NCBI RefSeq assembly: GCF_028767025.1
Contig: NZ_JAJQXX010000004.1
Coordinates: forward strand, 124,001 to 188,000
Source of the DNA: Blautia sp. XA-2221
GTDB lineage: Bacteria; Bacillota; Clostridia; Lachnospirales; Lachnospiraceae
Reading direction: 5' to 3'
DNA: 64,000 nt
This document shows positions 7,269 to 14,749 of this stretch, in pieces. Every line of letters starts with the position of its first letter. Position 1 is the stretch's first letter. A program made the translations under genes and the position numbers. The notes beneath the pieces were generated by a model, which searched no databases, was not told the DNA's origin, and worked only from the letters and a program-made list of their open reading frames with translations.

Positions 7269-9149
7269 TTACTCCATATAACTGTTGTCCGGGCTGTAAT
7301 AAAGAAGCGCCGGAACCAGGGTTGTCTTGTCGTTTTCGGAAGCCGCAGTATATTTAAGCTCCGCAGTCTCCCCCAGATCTACCAGTTCGGCATTCGTTGA
7401 ATCAAAGGATACCAGCGTTCCCTCTCCGTCCATCCATACATAATTCAGACAGATTTCACGCCATCTGTCCTCTGTGTCATTCACAAAAGTAATTACATTA
7501 TAAACCACATTTCCCTCTACGTCTTTCTTTATTTCAATTCCGTCCAGTGCTTTTACAGGAATGTAAGTAACTTCTGCTTCCTGAACAGCAAAATCAAGCA
7601 GCTTAATATCTTTCAGTTCCTTTACATCGCCGTAGATGGTATCCGGATTGCCGTTAAGAGAAGTAATATCTGTTACATCTTCTTTAGCTATGGTATAGAT
7701 CACTTTTTTCGTTTCATGAGGAGCCAGCCCCACAGATTCCAGTGGTTCAAATTTCTCTGCGTCTATCTTCAGGGAAACGCTCCTGCCGTAAACCGTATCA
7801 CTGCCGTTTATATACGTTTCTACTGTTTCCTCTCTTCCCCAGTCATCCACTACCATAGTTGCAGTGCATCCCAGCATAGGGAACACATCACAGGAAAAAT
7901 CATTTTCATTGGATATGTTCATATCAATCTGGTACATTTCCGCATCTACCTGCTTCATAGAAAGATCGGAGATCATTACCTTATCTTTCAGGGAAGAGGC
8001 GCTTTGCGCTGCTTTTACCACACTTTTTCTAATCTCTATATTTCTCAGATAGTTTTCGGAATCCAGAGTAACCTGCTCCTTATGCTTTTTAAGATCTTCC
8101 AGCGGAAGCTTTTCTCCAAATCCTCCAAATAGACGTTCATCGATCATTTCCACCAGAGCCTCTCCGCTGAGATCCAGATAATACAGAAAGTTTCTCTCCT
8201 CATTGGGGGCAACAGTTACAGGCTTTATGTAGGTAGGATCTTCCAGAGAAATATTCTCTCCTCCCTCTGCATAGATCGCATCCGTATCCAAAAGGATCAT
8301 TTCCTTTGATCCATAGTCATATTTGGGAGATACCAGTCCCACACTGAACATTGGATAAATCTGACAGGGAATATTATTCCGGTTGTAGGCAGTCACCTCG
8401 ATCACATAACCGGATTCCGGCGCATTCTCTCCCAACGTTCCTCCATAGGCTTCCAGAGTCGATATACTTTGTACATTTATTCCGGCATTGTCAGATAAAG
8501 GAGTTTCCCCGTAATAATCATAGTTGCCGTAAAGCTGGTCATCCTCTGTCGCCTCTGCATTCTCCTGCATTTCCAGAGAATCGTTACTTTCTCTGCCCTC
8601 TGCGGCTTCTCTCTGAATATCAGGATCTGTCATTTCCACCATGTTATTACCGGAACTGTTTTCTGCTTCTTCTGTTTTCTTTTCCTCTTCCGGATTTCCG
8701 TTCTCTATTTCAGCCGGAGCTTCCACGATCTCGGAAACCTCAGAAGAAACCTGCATGATTTCGGTTTCTGTTGTCTCAGAAGCTGTTTCGGCTTCCGTTT
8801 TCTTCGTTTCTGTTTCCGGGGCTTCTACTTTTTCGGCAGCCTGTATAGCTTCACTTTTCTCAGAAACCTTTGTTTCTGTCTTATCTGTTCCTCCAATACT
8901 TCCTATTCCCACAGCCAGAACTACTGCCACAGCAACAGCAGCCGCCCCATACGCCCATTTTGGATGGATTTTCTTATCTCCTGAAGCCTCTCCTTCCGGC
9001 GTTTTGCCGAAATCCTGTATTTTATGCCTCAATACATCCTTCCGGCTGTTCTTCGTCTCCTTTGAAGCAGTCTGACTTACCGGAGCGCCACATTTGGAAC
9101 AGAACTTTGTTCCTTCTTTTATCTTTGCACCACATTTTTTGCAAAACAT
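7269..9149 (-). CDS. Membrane-anchored protein with N-terminal zinc ribbon and repeated extracytoplasmic domains
   Basis: A 626-residue protein. The first 25 residues are a zinc ribbon with C3, C6, C17 and C20 (MFCKKCG, FCSKCGAP). A transmembrane helix follows at about 64-87 (AAAVAVAVVLAVGIGSIGG), then a Glu/Thr/Ser-rich linker (about 90-220). The rest is folded and exported. Two segments (about 225-345 and 393-490) look like copies of one domain: VIEVTAYNRNNIPCQIYPMF and IDMNISNENDFSCDVFPML. The same domain occurs in the secreted protein at 10375-11244. The zinc ribbon would face the cytoplasm and the repeats the outside. GGGAGG precedes the ATG. It is transcribed towards the ECF sigma gene and is the natural candidate partner or regulator of it. 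Function not known. Confidence 0.7.
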   Translation of the reverse strand: MFCKKCGAKIKEGTKFCSKCGAPVSQTASKETKNSRKDVLRHKIQDFGKTPEGEASGDKKIHPKWAYGAAAVAVAVVLAVGIGSIGGTDKTETKVSEKSEAIQAAEKVEAPETETKKTEAETASETTETEIMQVSSEVSEIVEAPAEIENGNPEEEKKTEEAENSSGNNMVEMTDPDIQREAAEGRESNDSLEMQENAEATEDDQLYGNYDYYGETPLSDNAGINVQSISTLEAYGGTLGENAPESGYVIEVTAYNRNNIPCQIYPMFSVGLVSPKYDYGSKEMILLDTDAIYAEGGENISLEDPTYIKPVTVAPNEERNFLYYLDLSGEALVEMIDERLFGGFGEKLPLEDLKKHKEQVTLDSENYLRNIEIRKSVVKAAQSASSLKDKVMISDLSMKQVDAEMYQIDMNISNENDFSCDVFPMLGCTATMVVDDWGREETVETYINGSDTVYGRSVSLKIDAEKFEPLESVGLAPHETKKVIYTIAKEDVTDITSLNGNPDTIYGDVKELKDIKLLDFAVQEAEVTYIPVKALDGIEIKKDVEGNVVYNVITFVNDTEDRWREICLNYVWMDGEGTLVSFDSTNAELVDLGETAELKYTAASENDKTTLVPALLYYSPDNSYME

Positions 9150-9217
9150 TGTTTTTCCTCCCGGATCTGCATTTTATCTCTCTTATTTTGCACACGCACC
9201 TGTCGCTGTACAGGCAA

Positions 9218-9257
9218 CATACATGATATAACATGCATGTATAAAAACTCATGTATG
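9218..9257. promoter_or_regulatory. Operator-like inverted repeats between divergent zinc-ribbon gene and XRE regulator
   Basis: CATACATGA (9218-9226) and TCATGTATG (9249-9257) are exact inverted arms, and a perfect palindrome ACATGCATGT (9231-9240) lies between them. The cluster sits in the only region between the divergent genes at 9149 and 9288. This is a usual place for autoregulation by a small XRE protein. No clear -35/-10 pair was identified for either direction. Confidence 0.5.
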
Positions 9258-9287
9258 CTACCATGCTGTTAAACAGGAGGTAACTAC

Positions 9288-9500
9288 ATGATTTCATACG
9301 AACCCTTCTGGCAGACCATCCGCCGGAAAAATATATCCACATATCAGCTGATCTACGAATACGGGATTCTGCCTGATACAATCCAGCGTCTGCGAAGCGG
9401 CAAGACCATTACCACAAAAACTCTTAACACTCTCTGCAGTGTTATTGACTGTCCGATATCTGATATACTGATTTTTATTCCGGATGAAGAATCCAGATAA
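9288..9500 (+). CDS. Small XRE-family helix-turn-helix regulator
   Basis: A 70-residue stand-alone Cro/C1-type DNA-binding protein. The pattern STYQLIYEYGILPDTIQRLR, then KTITTKTLNTLCSVIDCPIS, is the five-helix XRE fold common in YozG-like regulators, ending in an Ile/Asp-Ile-Leu segment. AACAGGAGG precedes the ATG. It is divergent from the zinc-ribbon/sigma operon, and the inverted repeats at 9218-9257 lie between them. It probably controls itself and perhaps that operon. Only 31 bases separate its stop from the convergent gene at 9532. Confidence 0.85.
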   Translation: MISYEPFWQTIRRKNISTYQLIYEYGILPDTIQRLRSGKTITTKTLNTLCSVIDCPISDILIFIPDEESR

Positions 9501-9531
9501 TCAATACTGATTTTTTATATATTTTTATTTA

Positions 9532-10335
9532 TCAGTATTTTGTCAGCTGAACTCTCTGTCTCATAAGCATATTGCTTGTCATCATAGACGAAATCACAGA
9601 TGATACAAAAATCACCACACCGCCTGCCAGAAGCAGCAGATACCCCTGCCCCTGAAAAACGGAGGTCAGTTTGCTGCACACATACAGCAGAACCCCAATA
9701 GCTGCCAGATTGAATACAGAAGAAATCACAGGGGCACGTTTTAACAGAACACAGATAAAGGATACCAGCACCAAAATCCCCATAACTACAAGCATAATCG
9801 CTGCAGTACTTGTATAGTCTCTGAAGCTCTGATAAATCTCAACATTTCTTAATTCTGTGTCCAGATATCCGGTAAGTTTCCGCGCATTCTCTCCAAATAC
9901 AAAAGTCGTCATGAACTTCATAATAGAAGGGGTATCACCCATAAAATCCGTGAATTTATTTAAAAATCCTATAAGGAAACCATTGGTATAGTTTGGAAGA
10001 AATACTGCCACAATCTCCATTACACAGCCGATCAGTACTCCAAAATGTCCAAGATTATAGGCTCTCAGATACCTTTGTTTTTTTGTTTTCGATTTCTTAA
10101 TGGCTGATGCTTCCGAAATCTCCCCGGACCAGCCGGACTGTGTGGTTTTTTCACTTCTTATCGTGTCAGAATCCATGGTACTTTTTCCTGTAGCTGTATG
10201 TCCCATAAGATTCTTGTTTGCTGCATTCTGATTTATTGCACTCTGATTCGACAGAACTGCTCCTGTTACTTTTCCGCATTTGGGGCAGAACCGAACTCCG
10301 TCCGGTATCTGATTCCCGCAGTTTTTACAAAACAT
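9532..10335 (-). CDS. Zinc-ribbon multi-pass membrane protein
   Basis: A 267-residue protein starting with a zinc ribbon (MFCKNCGNQIPDG, RFCPKCGKV; four cysteines), then a polar Asn/Ser/Thr-rich linker to about residue 90. Four hydrophobic segments follow (GVLIGCVMEIVAVFLPNY; AAIMLVVMGILVLVSFICVL; VFNLAAIGVLLYVCS; YLLLLAGGVVIFVSSVIS). The ATG at 10335 follows GGGAGG; the longer frame from 10365 lacks a ribosome site. It is the second zinc-ribbon membrane protein of the locus and lies 39 bases downstream of the secreted protein gene at 10375, so the two are probably co-transcribed. Function unknown. Confidence 0.7.
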   Translation of the reverse strand: MFCKNCGNQIPDGVRFCPKCGKVTGAVLSNQSAINQNAANKNLMGHTATGKSTMDSDTIRSEKTTQSGWSGEISEASAIKKSKTKKQRYLRAYNLGHFGVLIGCVMEIVAVFLPNYTNGFLIGFLNKFTDFMGDTPSIMKFMTTFVFGENARKLTGYLDTELRNVEIYQSFRDYTSTAAIMLVVMGILVLVSFICVLLKRAPVISSVFNLAAIGVLLYVCSKLTSVFQGQGYLLLLAGGVVIFVSSVISSMMTSNMLMRQRVQLTKY

Positions 10336-10374
10336 TACATTTTCCTCCCTATATAGATATTTCAAAAATCCTAC

Positions 10375-11244
10375 TTATTCCAACAGAAGATTTTTACCCA
10401 GTTCAAGTCCCTGCACAATTGTCTCCGGAGACAAAAAGCCATCAAGCCCTTCCGAAAACGATTCACTTATACTTTCTTTTGCATCTTCCCACACTCTGCT
10501 TCCAAACTCATTAAACTGCTGCTCCTGTTCCTCTGTGTATCCACTTTCCTGATACTGAGGCTCCTGATATTGCTGCTGATACTGAGAATCTTCCTGCTGC
10601 TGAGCTGCCTGATATTCTGTTTCTCCCTGCTGCTGGGCTGCCGCTATCTGTGCGTCAAGAGCGTCTGCATCATATACCTTGATCTGCATAGAAGCGGCTC
10701 CCAGATAGTAGCCCTGCTCTGGTTCAAATCTACAGGCATTGTTCCCTGCGGTCTGATCATCGATTGCATATTCTGTATTGCAGACAGCAATGTAATCCTC
10801 TGCATTAAAATCAATATAATAACGGACATTTTTCGGAGTGCCGGCTTCCACCCGGACAGCATCCTGACACAACAGAGTCGGAGATCCTACAACTGCATCC
10901 GGAGAGTATACCGCCTCTGTATTCAAAAGCACCGCAGCTACATGCTCACCCGGATATGCGTCTCCCGTCAGATCACAGATAAACATGGGAAACACATAGT
11001 AGTCTTTCACATCGGAATTCACAAACTGTACATCCAGAACATAACCGTCCTCCGGCGCATATTCATCCAACTCTCCCTCATACTCGCTGACAGGAATACA
11101 GGAACTGGTAGTTCCTACCACCTCCCATCCCTCAACCTCATCTGTCTCTGCTGCCAGTACGGATACTGTTCCTGTACTTATGGACATTGCCATCATACCT
11201 GCCATTGTCAGTGCCGCCATCTTTTTCATAGTTTTTTTCATCAT
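10375..11244 (-). CDS. Secreted protein sharing a domain with the zinc-ribbon anchor protein
   Basis: A 289-residue exported protein. The signal peptide is about 1-32 (MMAMSISTGTVSVLAAET), with no lipobox cysteine. Residues about 50-150 (YAPEDGYVLDVQFVN, YVFPMFICDL, LLNTEAVYS, VRYYIDF) align by eye with the exported domain of the 626-residue protein (ENAPESGYVIEVTAYN, IYPMFSVGL, LLDTDAIYA, FLYYLDL). The C-terminal third is Gln/Glu-rich (QQEDSQYQQQYQEPQYQE), probably extended, and ends in an amphipathic helix. AAAGGGAG precedes the ATG pair. It lies between coiled-coil and zinc-ribbon genes on the same strand. Likely a surface or matrix protein; no enzyme motif was seen. Confidence 0.65.
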   Translation of the reverse strand: MMKKTMKKMAALTMAGMMAMSISTGTVSVLAAETDEVEGWEVVGTTSSCIPVSEYEGELDEYAPEDGYVLDVQFVNSDVKDYYVFPMFICDLTGDAYPGEHVAAVLLNTEAVYSPDAVVGSPTLLCQDAVRVEAGTPKNVRYYIDFNAEDYIAVCNTEYAIDDQTAGNNACRFEPEQGYYLGAASMQIKVYDADALDAQIAAAQQQGETEYQAAQQQEDSQYQQQYQEPQYQESGYTEEQEQQFNEFGSRVWEDAKESISESFSEGLDGFLSPETIVQGLELGKNLLLE

Positions 11245-11302
11245 CTTTTTTCTCCCTTTCTCTTTTTGATTATATATATTTTTTCTTTTTCTTCGCGCCG
11301 TT

Positions 11303-11656
11303 TTACTTTTTGGGAAGGTCCAGCATCATAAGAACTTCTTCCATAACAGAAGCCTCCAGATACTCTCCCATGGCTTTGCAGCCTTTTTTCTGTGCAAGAA
11401 CTGTCATTTTCTCCACTCCCTCTGAGACCGGACTTAAAATTCTGCTCCGATCCCCATCACTGATGGTTTCCCATTGCCTGAGTACAATAGTTTGTCGTTT
11501 GCCCATCTCATACAATGCCTGTTCAATCTCCTGACAGGTCTCGTTTAATTCTTCTGCATACCTGGCCTTTTCCTGCTGACTGCGAACCGCTACGGCCCGA
11601 AAATGCATAAGTTCCTGTAAAAGCTCTGTAATCTGTCTCTCATATGGCAGAAACAT
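11303..11656 (-). CDS. Small coiled-coil protein of unknown function
   Basis: A 117-residue, mostly helical cytoplasmic protein (MFLPYERQITELLQELMHFR, then a long heptad-like stretch of Glu/Gln/Arg to about residue 70). No signal peptide or cysteine ribbon. The ATG at 11656 is chosen because GGGAGG lies eight bases upstream; the upstream frame start at 11686 falls within the promoter element. It has its own promoter (11685-11719) of the type shared with the 212-residue coiled-coil gene. Not recognised; perhaps a structural partner of that protein. Confidence 0.6.
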   Translation of the reverse strand: MFLPYERQITELLQELMHFRAVAVRSQQEKARYAEELNETCQEIEQALYEMGKRQTIVLRQWETISDGDRSRILSPVSEGVEKMTVLAQKKGCKAMGEYLEASVMEEVLMMLDLPKK

Positions 11657-11684
11657 TTTTCTCACCTCCCTGTTCTGACCTTTC

Positions 11685-11719
11685 ACTATACTGACAGACC
11701 AACACTCAAAAAGGTTTTA
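11685..11719 (-). promoter_or_regulatory. ECF-like promoter A
   Basis: On the minus strand TAAAAC (11714-11719) and CTGTC (11693-11697) are 16 bases apart, followed by AG-TATAGT (11685-11690). With promoter B it shares 37 of 43 bases over the wider block while the genes behind them are unrelated, so the conservation is of the control element. The geometry suits ECF sigma factors (AAAC / GTC, about 16-17 apart). A weak sigma-A reading (CTTTTT-N17-TATAGT) is the alternative. Confidence 0.6.
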
Positions 11720-11756
11720 TATTTTTATAAATTTTTTTATTTTTATTTTATCCTGC

Positions 11757-12395
11757 TCAATCATCCTGCTTCTGATCTGGCTGCGCCATTTCAGGCTCCT
11801 TTGATAATGGATTCCCACAATGAACACAAAACATGGAATCCAGATCATTTCTGCCGCCGCAGCCCGGGCATACTTTAGATTCAGCATCTGCCTGGACCTG
11901 CATTTCCTGCTGTCTTTTTAATTCCTGTTGACGGGCAAATTCCAGTTCCCTCTGATGGGCTGCTTCCCGGGCTTCCATTTCCGCCTGAACCTGCATCCGC
12001 GCAGCTTCCTTCTCTGCCTGAGCCTGCTGGCGGGTTGCCTCTCTCGCTTCCTGTGCCTGCTGACGGGCAAGCCTGTCTGCTTCTTCTTTTTCCTGAAGAG
12101 CCTGCTGACGGGCAAATTCTTCTTCCTCCTGCTGCTCTCTTAAATGTTGGATTTTTTCCTCTGCCGCTCTGTTTTCTGACTGATACTGGCGAATCACAGC
12201 AAAAAGATTTTCATACTCTGTACCCGGCTCCTCCAGATGAAGATTCACACACTGGATGCCAACCTGCATTGTCAGTCTTTCAATTTCCTTTTCATTGCTC
12301 TGTATCTGTGCATTAATTTTTCTTATATTAGATGCATATCTCTGCTGCGCACTTACCCCTGATACAGAACTTTTCATTTTGTCCAAAAATCCCAT
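11757..12395 (-). CDS. Coiled-coil protein with C-terminal zinc ribbon
   Basis: A 212-residue cytoplasmic protein. Residues 15-90 are helical. Residues 88-165 are a long Gln/Ala/Glu/Arg-rich coiled coil with repeated RQQAQ-EKEAA units. Residues 172-192 form a zinc ribbon (CPGCGGRNDLDS, FCVHCGNPL), and a short acidic tail follows. AGGAGG precedes the ATG. Promoter B is 27 bases upstream. The ribbon repeats the theme of the two zinc-ribbon membrane proteins nearby, but is at the other end of the chain. It could be a scaffold beneath the membrane; no known family was recognised. Confidence 0.65.
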   Translation of the reverse strand: MGFLDKMKSSVSGVSAQQRYASNIRKINAQIQSNEKEIERLTMQVGIQCVNLHLEEPGTEYENLFAVIRQYQSENRAAEEKIQHLREQQEEEEFARQQALQEKEEADRLARQQAQEAREATRQQAQAEKEAARMQVQAEMEAREAAHQRELEFARQQELKRQQEMQVQADAESKVCPGCGGRNDLDSMFCVHCGNPLSKEPEMAQPDQKQDD

Positions 12396-12421
12396 TTTAG
12401 TCCTCCTTCATTTATCTGTTT

Positions 12422-12456
12422 ACTATACTGACAGGCCAATCAGCAAAAAGGTTTTA
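12422..12456 (-). promoter_or_regulatory. ECF-like promoter B
   Basis: Minus-strand TAAAAC (12451-12456), 16 bases, CTGTC (12430-12434), then TATAGT (12422-12427). Near-identical to promoter A. It drives the coiled-coil/zinc-ribbon gene and diverges from promoter C in the same intergenic region. Confidence 0.6.
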
Positions 12457-12591
12457 CATTTTTAAAAATATTTTATATTTTTTACCAAAAACCAGTAAAC
12501 AGATTTCATCCTCTTTTTATATAGATTTTATAACATCTATATAAGTGCGTCAATGACACAGGAAAACGAATTAAAATAAATTTCCATTTTT

Positions 12592-12626
12592 TAAAACTTT
12601 TTCTCTTTTTTCTCTGTCTGTATAAT
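12592..12626 (+). promoter_or_regulatory. ECF-like promoter C
   Basis: TAAAAC (12592-12597), exactly 16 bases, CTGTC (12614-12618), then TG-TATAAT (12621-12626). It has the same blocks and spacing as promoters A and B, on the opposite strand, 106 bases before the OmpA-like repeat protein. The region between the blocks is not conserved, which points to the blocks as the recognised part. Confidence 0.55.
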
Positions 12627-12664
12627 GGGAAGCAAAAATTACGGCAAAAGCGCTTTGCCTCCCA

Positions 12665-12693
12665 TTGAAACTAGATGTTACATCATGTATACT
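12665..12693 (+). promoter_or_regulatory. Sigma-A promoter of the OmpA-like repeat protein
   Basis: TTGAAA (12665-12670), 17 bases, TATACT (12688-12693). An inverted repeat TGTATAC-N10-GTATACA (12686-12709) overlaps the -10 and start site and may be a repressor site. Confidence 0.7.
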
Positions 12694-12731
12694 GAAAGTA
12701 ATGTATACAAAAACGAAAAAGGAGGAAAAAA

Positions 12732-14678
12732 ATGAAAAAAACGACTTTACTAACCTGCCTTGCTCTGACCGGCGTACTGGGGCTTTCATCCACAGCCTAC
12801 GCCTCAGAAGTATCTGTACAGAGCCTCATCGACGGCTCTTCCCAGACAGAAGCAGAGAACCAGCCAGAAGCAGAAAACGAACAGACAGAAACCGAAACAC
12901 CTTCCACTGAGAATACAGACGATACAAATACCGTTTCCGTCCAGACAGAAAACACGGAAGCTTCCGGTACAGCCGCTCAGAAATCCGGCGAAACATCCTC
13001 AGACGGACAGGTTGTTCCCGGAACTAACATGTATGATGCAGGTGTTATTCCCTTTAACACCAAAATTTCCGGCACAGCCACAGAAGGCGTCTATAACTGG
13101 TATGCCTTTACCACCGGACCTGCTGCAGGAACAGAATATAAAATCACCTGTGTTAATACCACTCCCGGAGCCGATTCAATACGCTATTCTCTTTATGATG
13201 AATATGGCTCTCTTATAACTTTCAATGGTTTTACCGCCCTAGAGGCCTGTTCCGATGGTGTTCCCTCCACCATGGCTACTAATGAACTGGATCCAAATAC
13301 CACCTATTATTTACAGCTTATTACATATGACGCTGATCCCGTTGATTACATCCTCAATGTAACAGATCCCAATACTCCTGCTCCCACCTCTGTTCCGGAT
13401 TCGCAGAATACCCTGCCCCCGGATGGAGAAGTTATTGCCGGAACCAGTCAGTATAATGCTCTTTTGCTGCCTCTGAACACCAAAGTATTTGGAACCGCAG
13501 AAAAAGATTCGTACTCCTGGTTTTCATTTAATACAGGAGACTCCTCTGGAGATGAGTTCCGGATTACCGCAATAAATAATACTCCCGGAGCCGATTCAAT
13601 ACGCTATTCTCTTTATGATGAATATGGCTCTCTTATAACTTCCAATGGTTTTACCGCCCTAGAAGCCTGTTCCGATGGCGTTCCCTCCACCATGGTTACT
13701 AATGAACTGGATTCAAATACTACCTATTATTTAAAGCTTATTACATATGGCGCTGATCCCATTGACTATTCTTTAATTGTAAAAAATATGAATAACAACA
13801 ACAGTGCATACAAAACTGCCGGAAATGTCATCGAGGCCAAAGGAGCAGAAGAAATAACTGAAGGTCCGGTTACTGCCGGAACCAGCCCGGACAATGCTCT
13901 GTTGCTACCCATTGGTTCAAAAGTATCCGGAACTGCAGAAGAGTCCACCTGTTCCTGGTTCGGCTTTAAAACCGGTGAGACTACAGGAACAGAATATACA
14001 ATTTCCTGCATAAATACCACTCCCGGAGCCGATTCAATACGCTATTCTCTTTATGATGAATATGGTTCTCTTATAACTTTCAATGGTTTTACCGCCCTAG
14101 AGGCCTGTTCGGATGGCGTTCCCTCCACCATGGTTACTAATGAACTGAATCCAAATACTACCTATTATTTAAAGCTTATTACATATGACGCTAATCCCAT
14201 TGACTACATCCTTGATATTCAGGCACCTGTAAAGGAAGACCCAAAGGGCTCCCTGGTCTTTGAGGTTCCCTTTGAGATCAATGAAACCCAGGTACAGTTT
14301 GTAATCAACGAAGCCACCTTTATTGATGAAGAAAAAGCAAAAGAAGCTCTGAAACCGGTAGCTGACGCAATCCTTGCACATCCGGATCACTCCATCCTTC
14401 TGGCAGGAACTACCGCCACTGACGGAACCCAGGAATCCTGTGTGGATCTGGCCAACCGCCGCTGTGAAGCTGTAAAAAATCTTCTTGTAGATACTTACGG
14501 CGTACCGGAAGCCCAGTTGGAAACCATTGGACTTGGCTATGAGCTGGATCCCTTTGAAAGAGGTCAGGATCGGGATGCCAACGGAAACTTCGTAGAATCC
14601 GAAGGCAGAAAAAACAGACGTGTAGTGGTTCTTGATGCTGAGGATCCTATTGCACAGGAGCTTATGAAATTAAAATAG
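12732..14678 (+). CDS. Secreted triple-repeat protein with C-terminal OmpA-like domain
   Basis: A 648-residue exported protein. The signal peptide is about 1-25 (LGLSSTAYA-S), followed by a Glu/Thr-rich linker to about 95. Three repeats of about 130-145 residues each contain a nearly identical core (TTPGADSIRYSLYDEYGSL, at about 143, 283 and 429) and resemble bacterial pre-peptidase-like beta modules (YYLQLITYDAD). The last ~140 residues form an OmpA/MotB-type peptidoglycan-binding domain (VNDVF-like strand VQFVINEATFIDE, then GTTATDGTQESCVDLANRRC, and the end GRKNRRVVV). OmpA domains are typical of Gram-negative outer-membrane proteins; here one would hold a secreted protein on the wall of a single-membrane cell. 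AAGGAGG precedes the ATG. Ligand of the repeats is unknown. Confidence 0.75.
   Translation: MKKTTLLTCLALTGVLGLSSTAYASEVSVQSLIDGSSQTEAENQPEAENEQTETETPSTENTDDTNTVSVQTENTEASGTAAQKSGETSSDGQVVPGTNMYDAGVIPFNTKISGTATEGVYNWYAFTTGPAAGTEYKITCVNTTPGADSIRYSLYDEYGSLITFNGFTALEACSDGVPSTMATNELDPNTTYYLQLITYDADPVDYILNVTDPNTPAPTSVPDSQNTLPPDGEVIAGTSQYNALLLPLNTKVFGTAEKDSYSWFSFNTGDSSGDEFRITAINNTPGADSIRYSLYDEYGSLITSNGFTALEACSDGVPSTMVTNELDSNTTYYLKLITYGADPIDYSLIVKNMNNNNSAYKTAGNVIEAKGAEEITEGPVTAGTSPDNALLLPIGSKVSGTAEESTCSWFGFKTGETTGTEYTISCINTTPGADSIRYSLYDEYGSLITFNGFTALEACSDGVPSTMVTNELNPNTTYYLKLITYDANPIDYILDIQAPVKEDPKGSLVFEVPFEINETQVQFVINEATFIDEEKAKEALKPVADAILAHPDHSILLAGTTATDGTQESCVDLANRRCEAVKNLLVDTYGVPEAQLETIGLGYELDPFERGQDRDANGNFVESEGRKNRRVVVLDAEDPIAQELMKLK
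13161..13340 (+). repeat. 180-bp near-identical repeat, copy 1
   Basis: First of three in-gene repeats starting ACTCCCGGAGCCGATTC and ending at the GCTGATCCC block. Only a few single-base differences separate the copies, while flanking repeat sequence has diverged, which suggests recent gene conversion or strong homogenisation. Confidence 0.85.
13581..13760 (+). repeat. 180-bp near-identical repeat, copy 2
   Basis: Begins exactly 420 bases after copy 1; differs by a handful of substitutions (for example one Phe-to-Ser codon). Confidence 0.85.
14019..14198 (+). repeat. 180-bp near-identical repeat, copy 3
   Basis: Begins 438 bases after copy 2. The extra 18 bases lie in the variable linker between repeats. 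Confidence 0.85.
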
Positions 14679-14680
14679 TA

Positions 14681-14715
14681 GATATCAGGCAGAATACTTT
14701 CTGCTATTGATATAT
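14681..14715 (+). terminator. Hairpin between the two secreted-protein genes
   Basis: ATATCA/TGATAT and CAGAA/TTCTG arms form a bulged hairpin just after the stop codon. There is no clear T-run, so it may be an attenuating or stabilising hairpin instead of a full terminator. Confidence 0.35.
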
Positions 14716-14749
14716 CCCGTTTGGAAAAATTATGAAAAGGAGAACTTTC

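Larger units (their letters stand above)
12396..12731. promoter_or_regulatory. 336-base divergent control region with inverted repeats
   Basis: This gene-free stretch holds promoter B (minus), promoter C and a sigma-A promoter (plus). It also has a 9-bp inverted repeat TATATAGAT / ATCTATATA at 12518-12526 and 12535-12543. TGTATAC (12686-12692) and GTATACA (12703-12709) flank the plus-strand start region. The latter overlaps the -10 hexamer and is a likely operator. No RNA gene is apparent. Confidence 0.55.
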
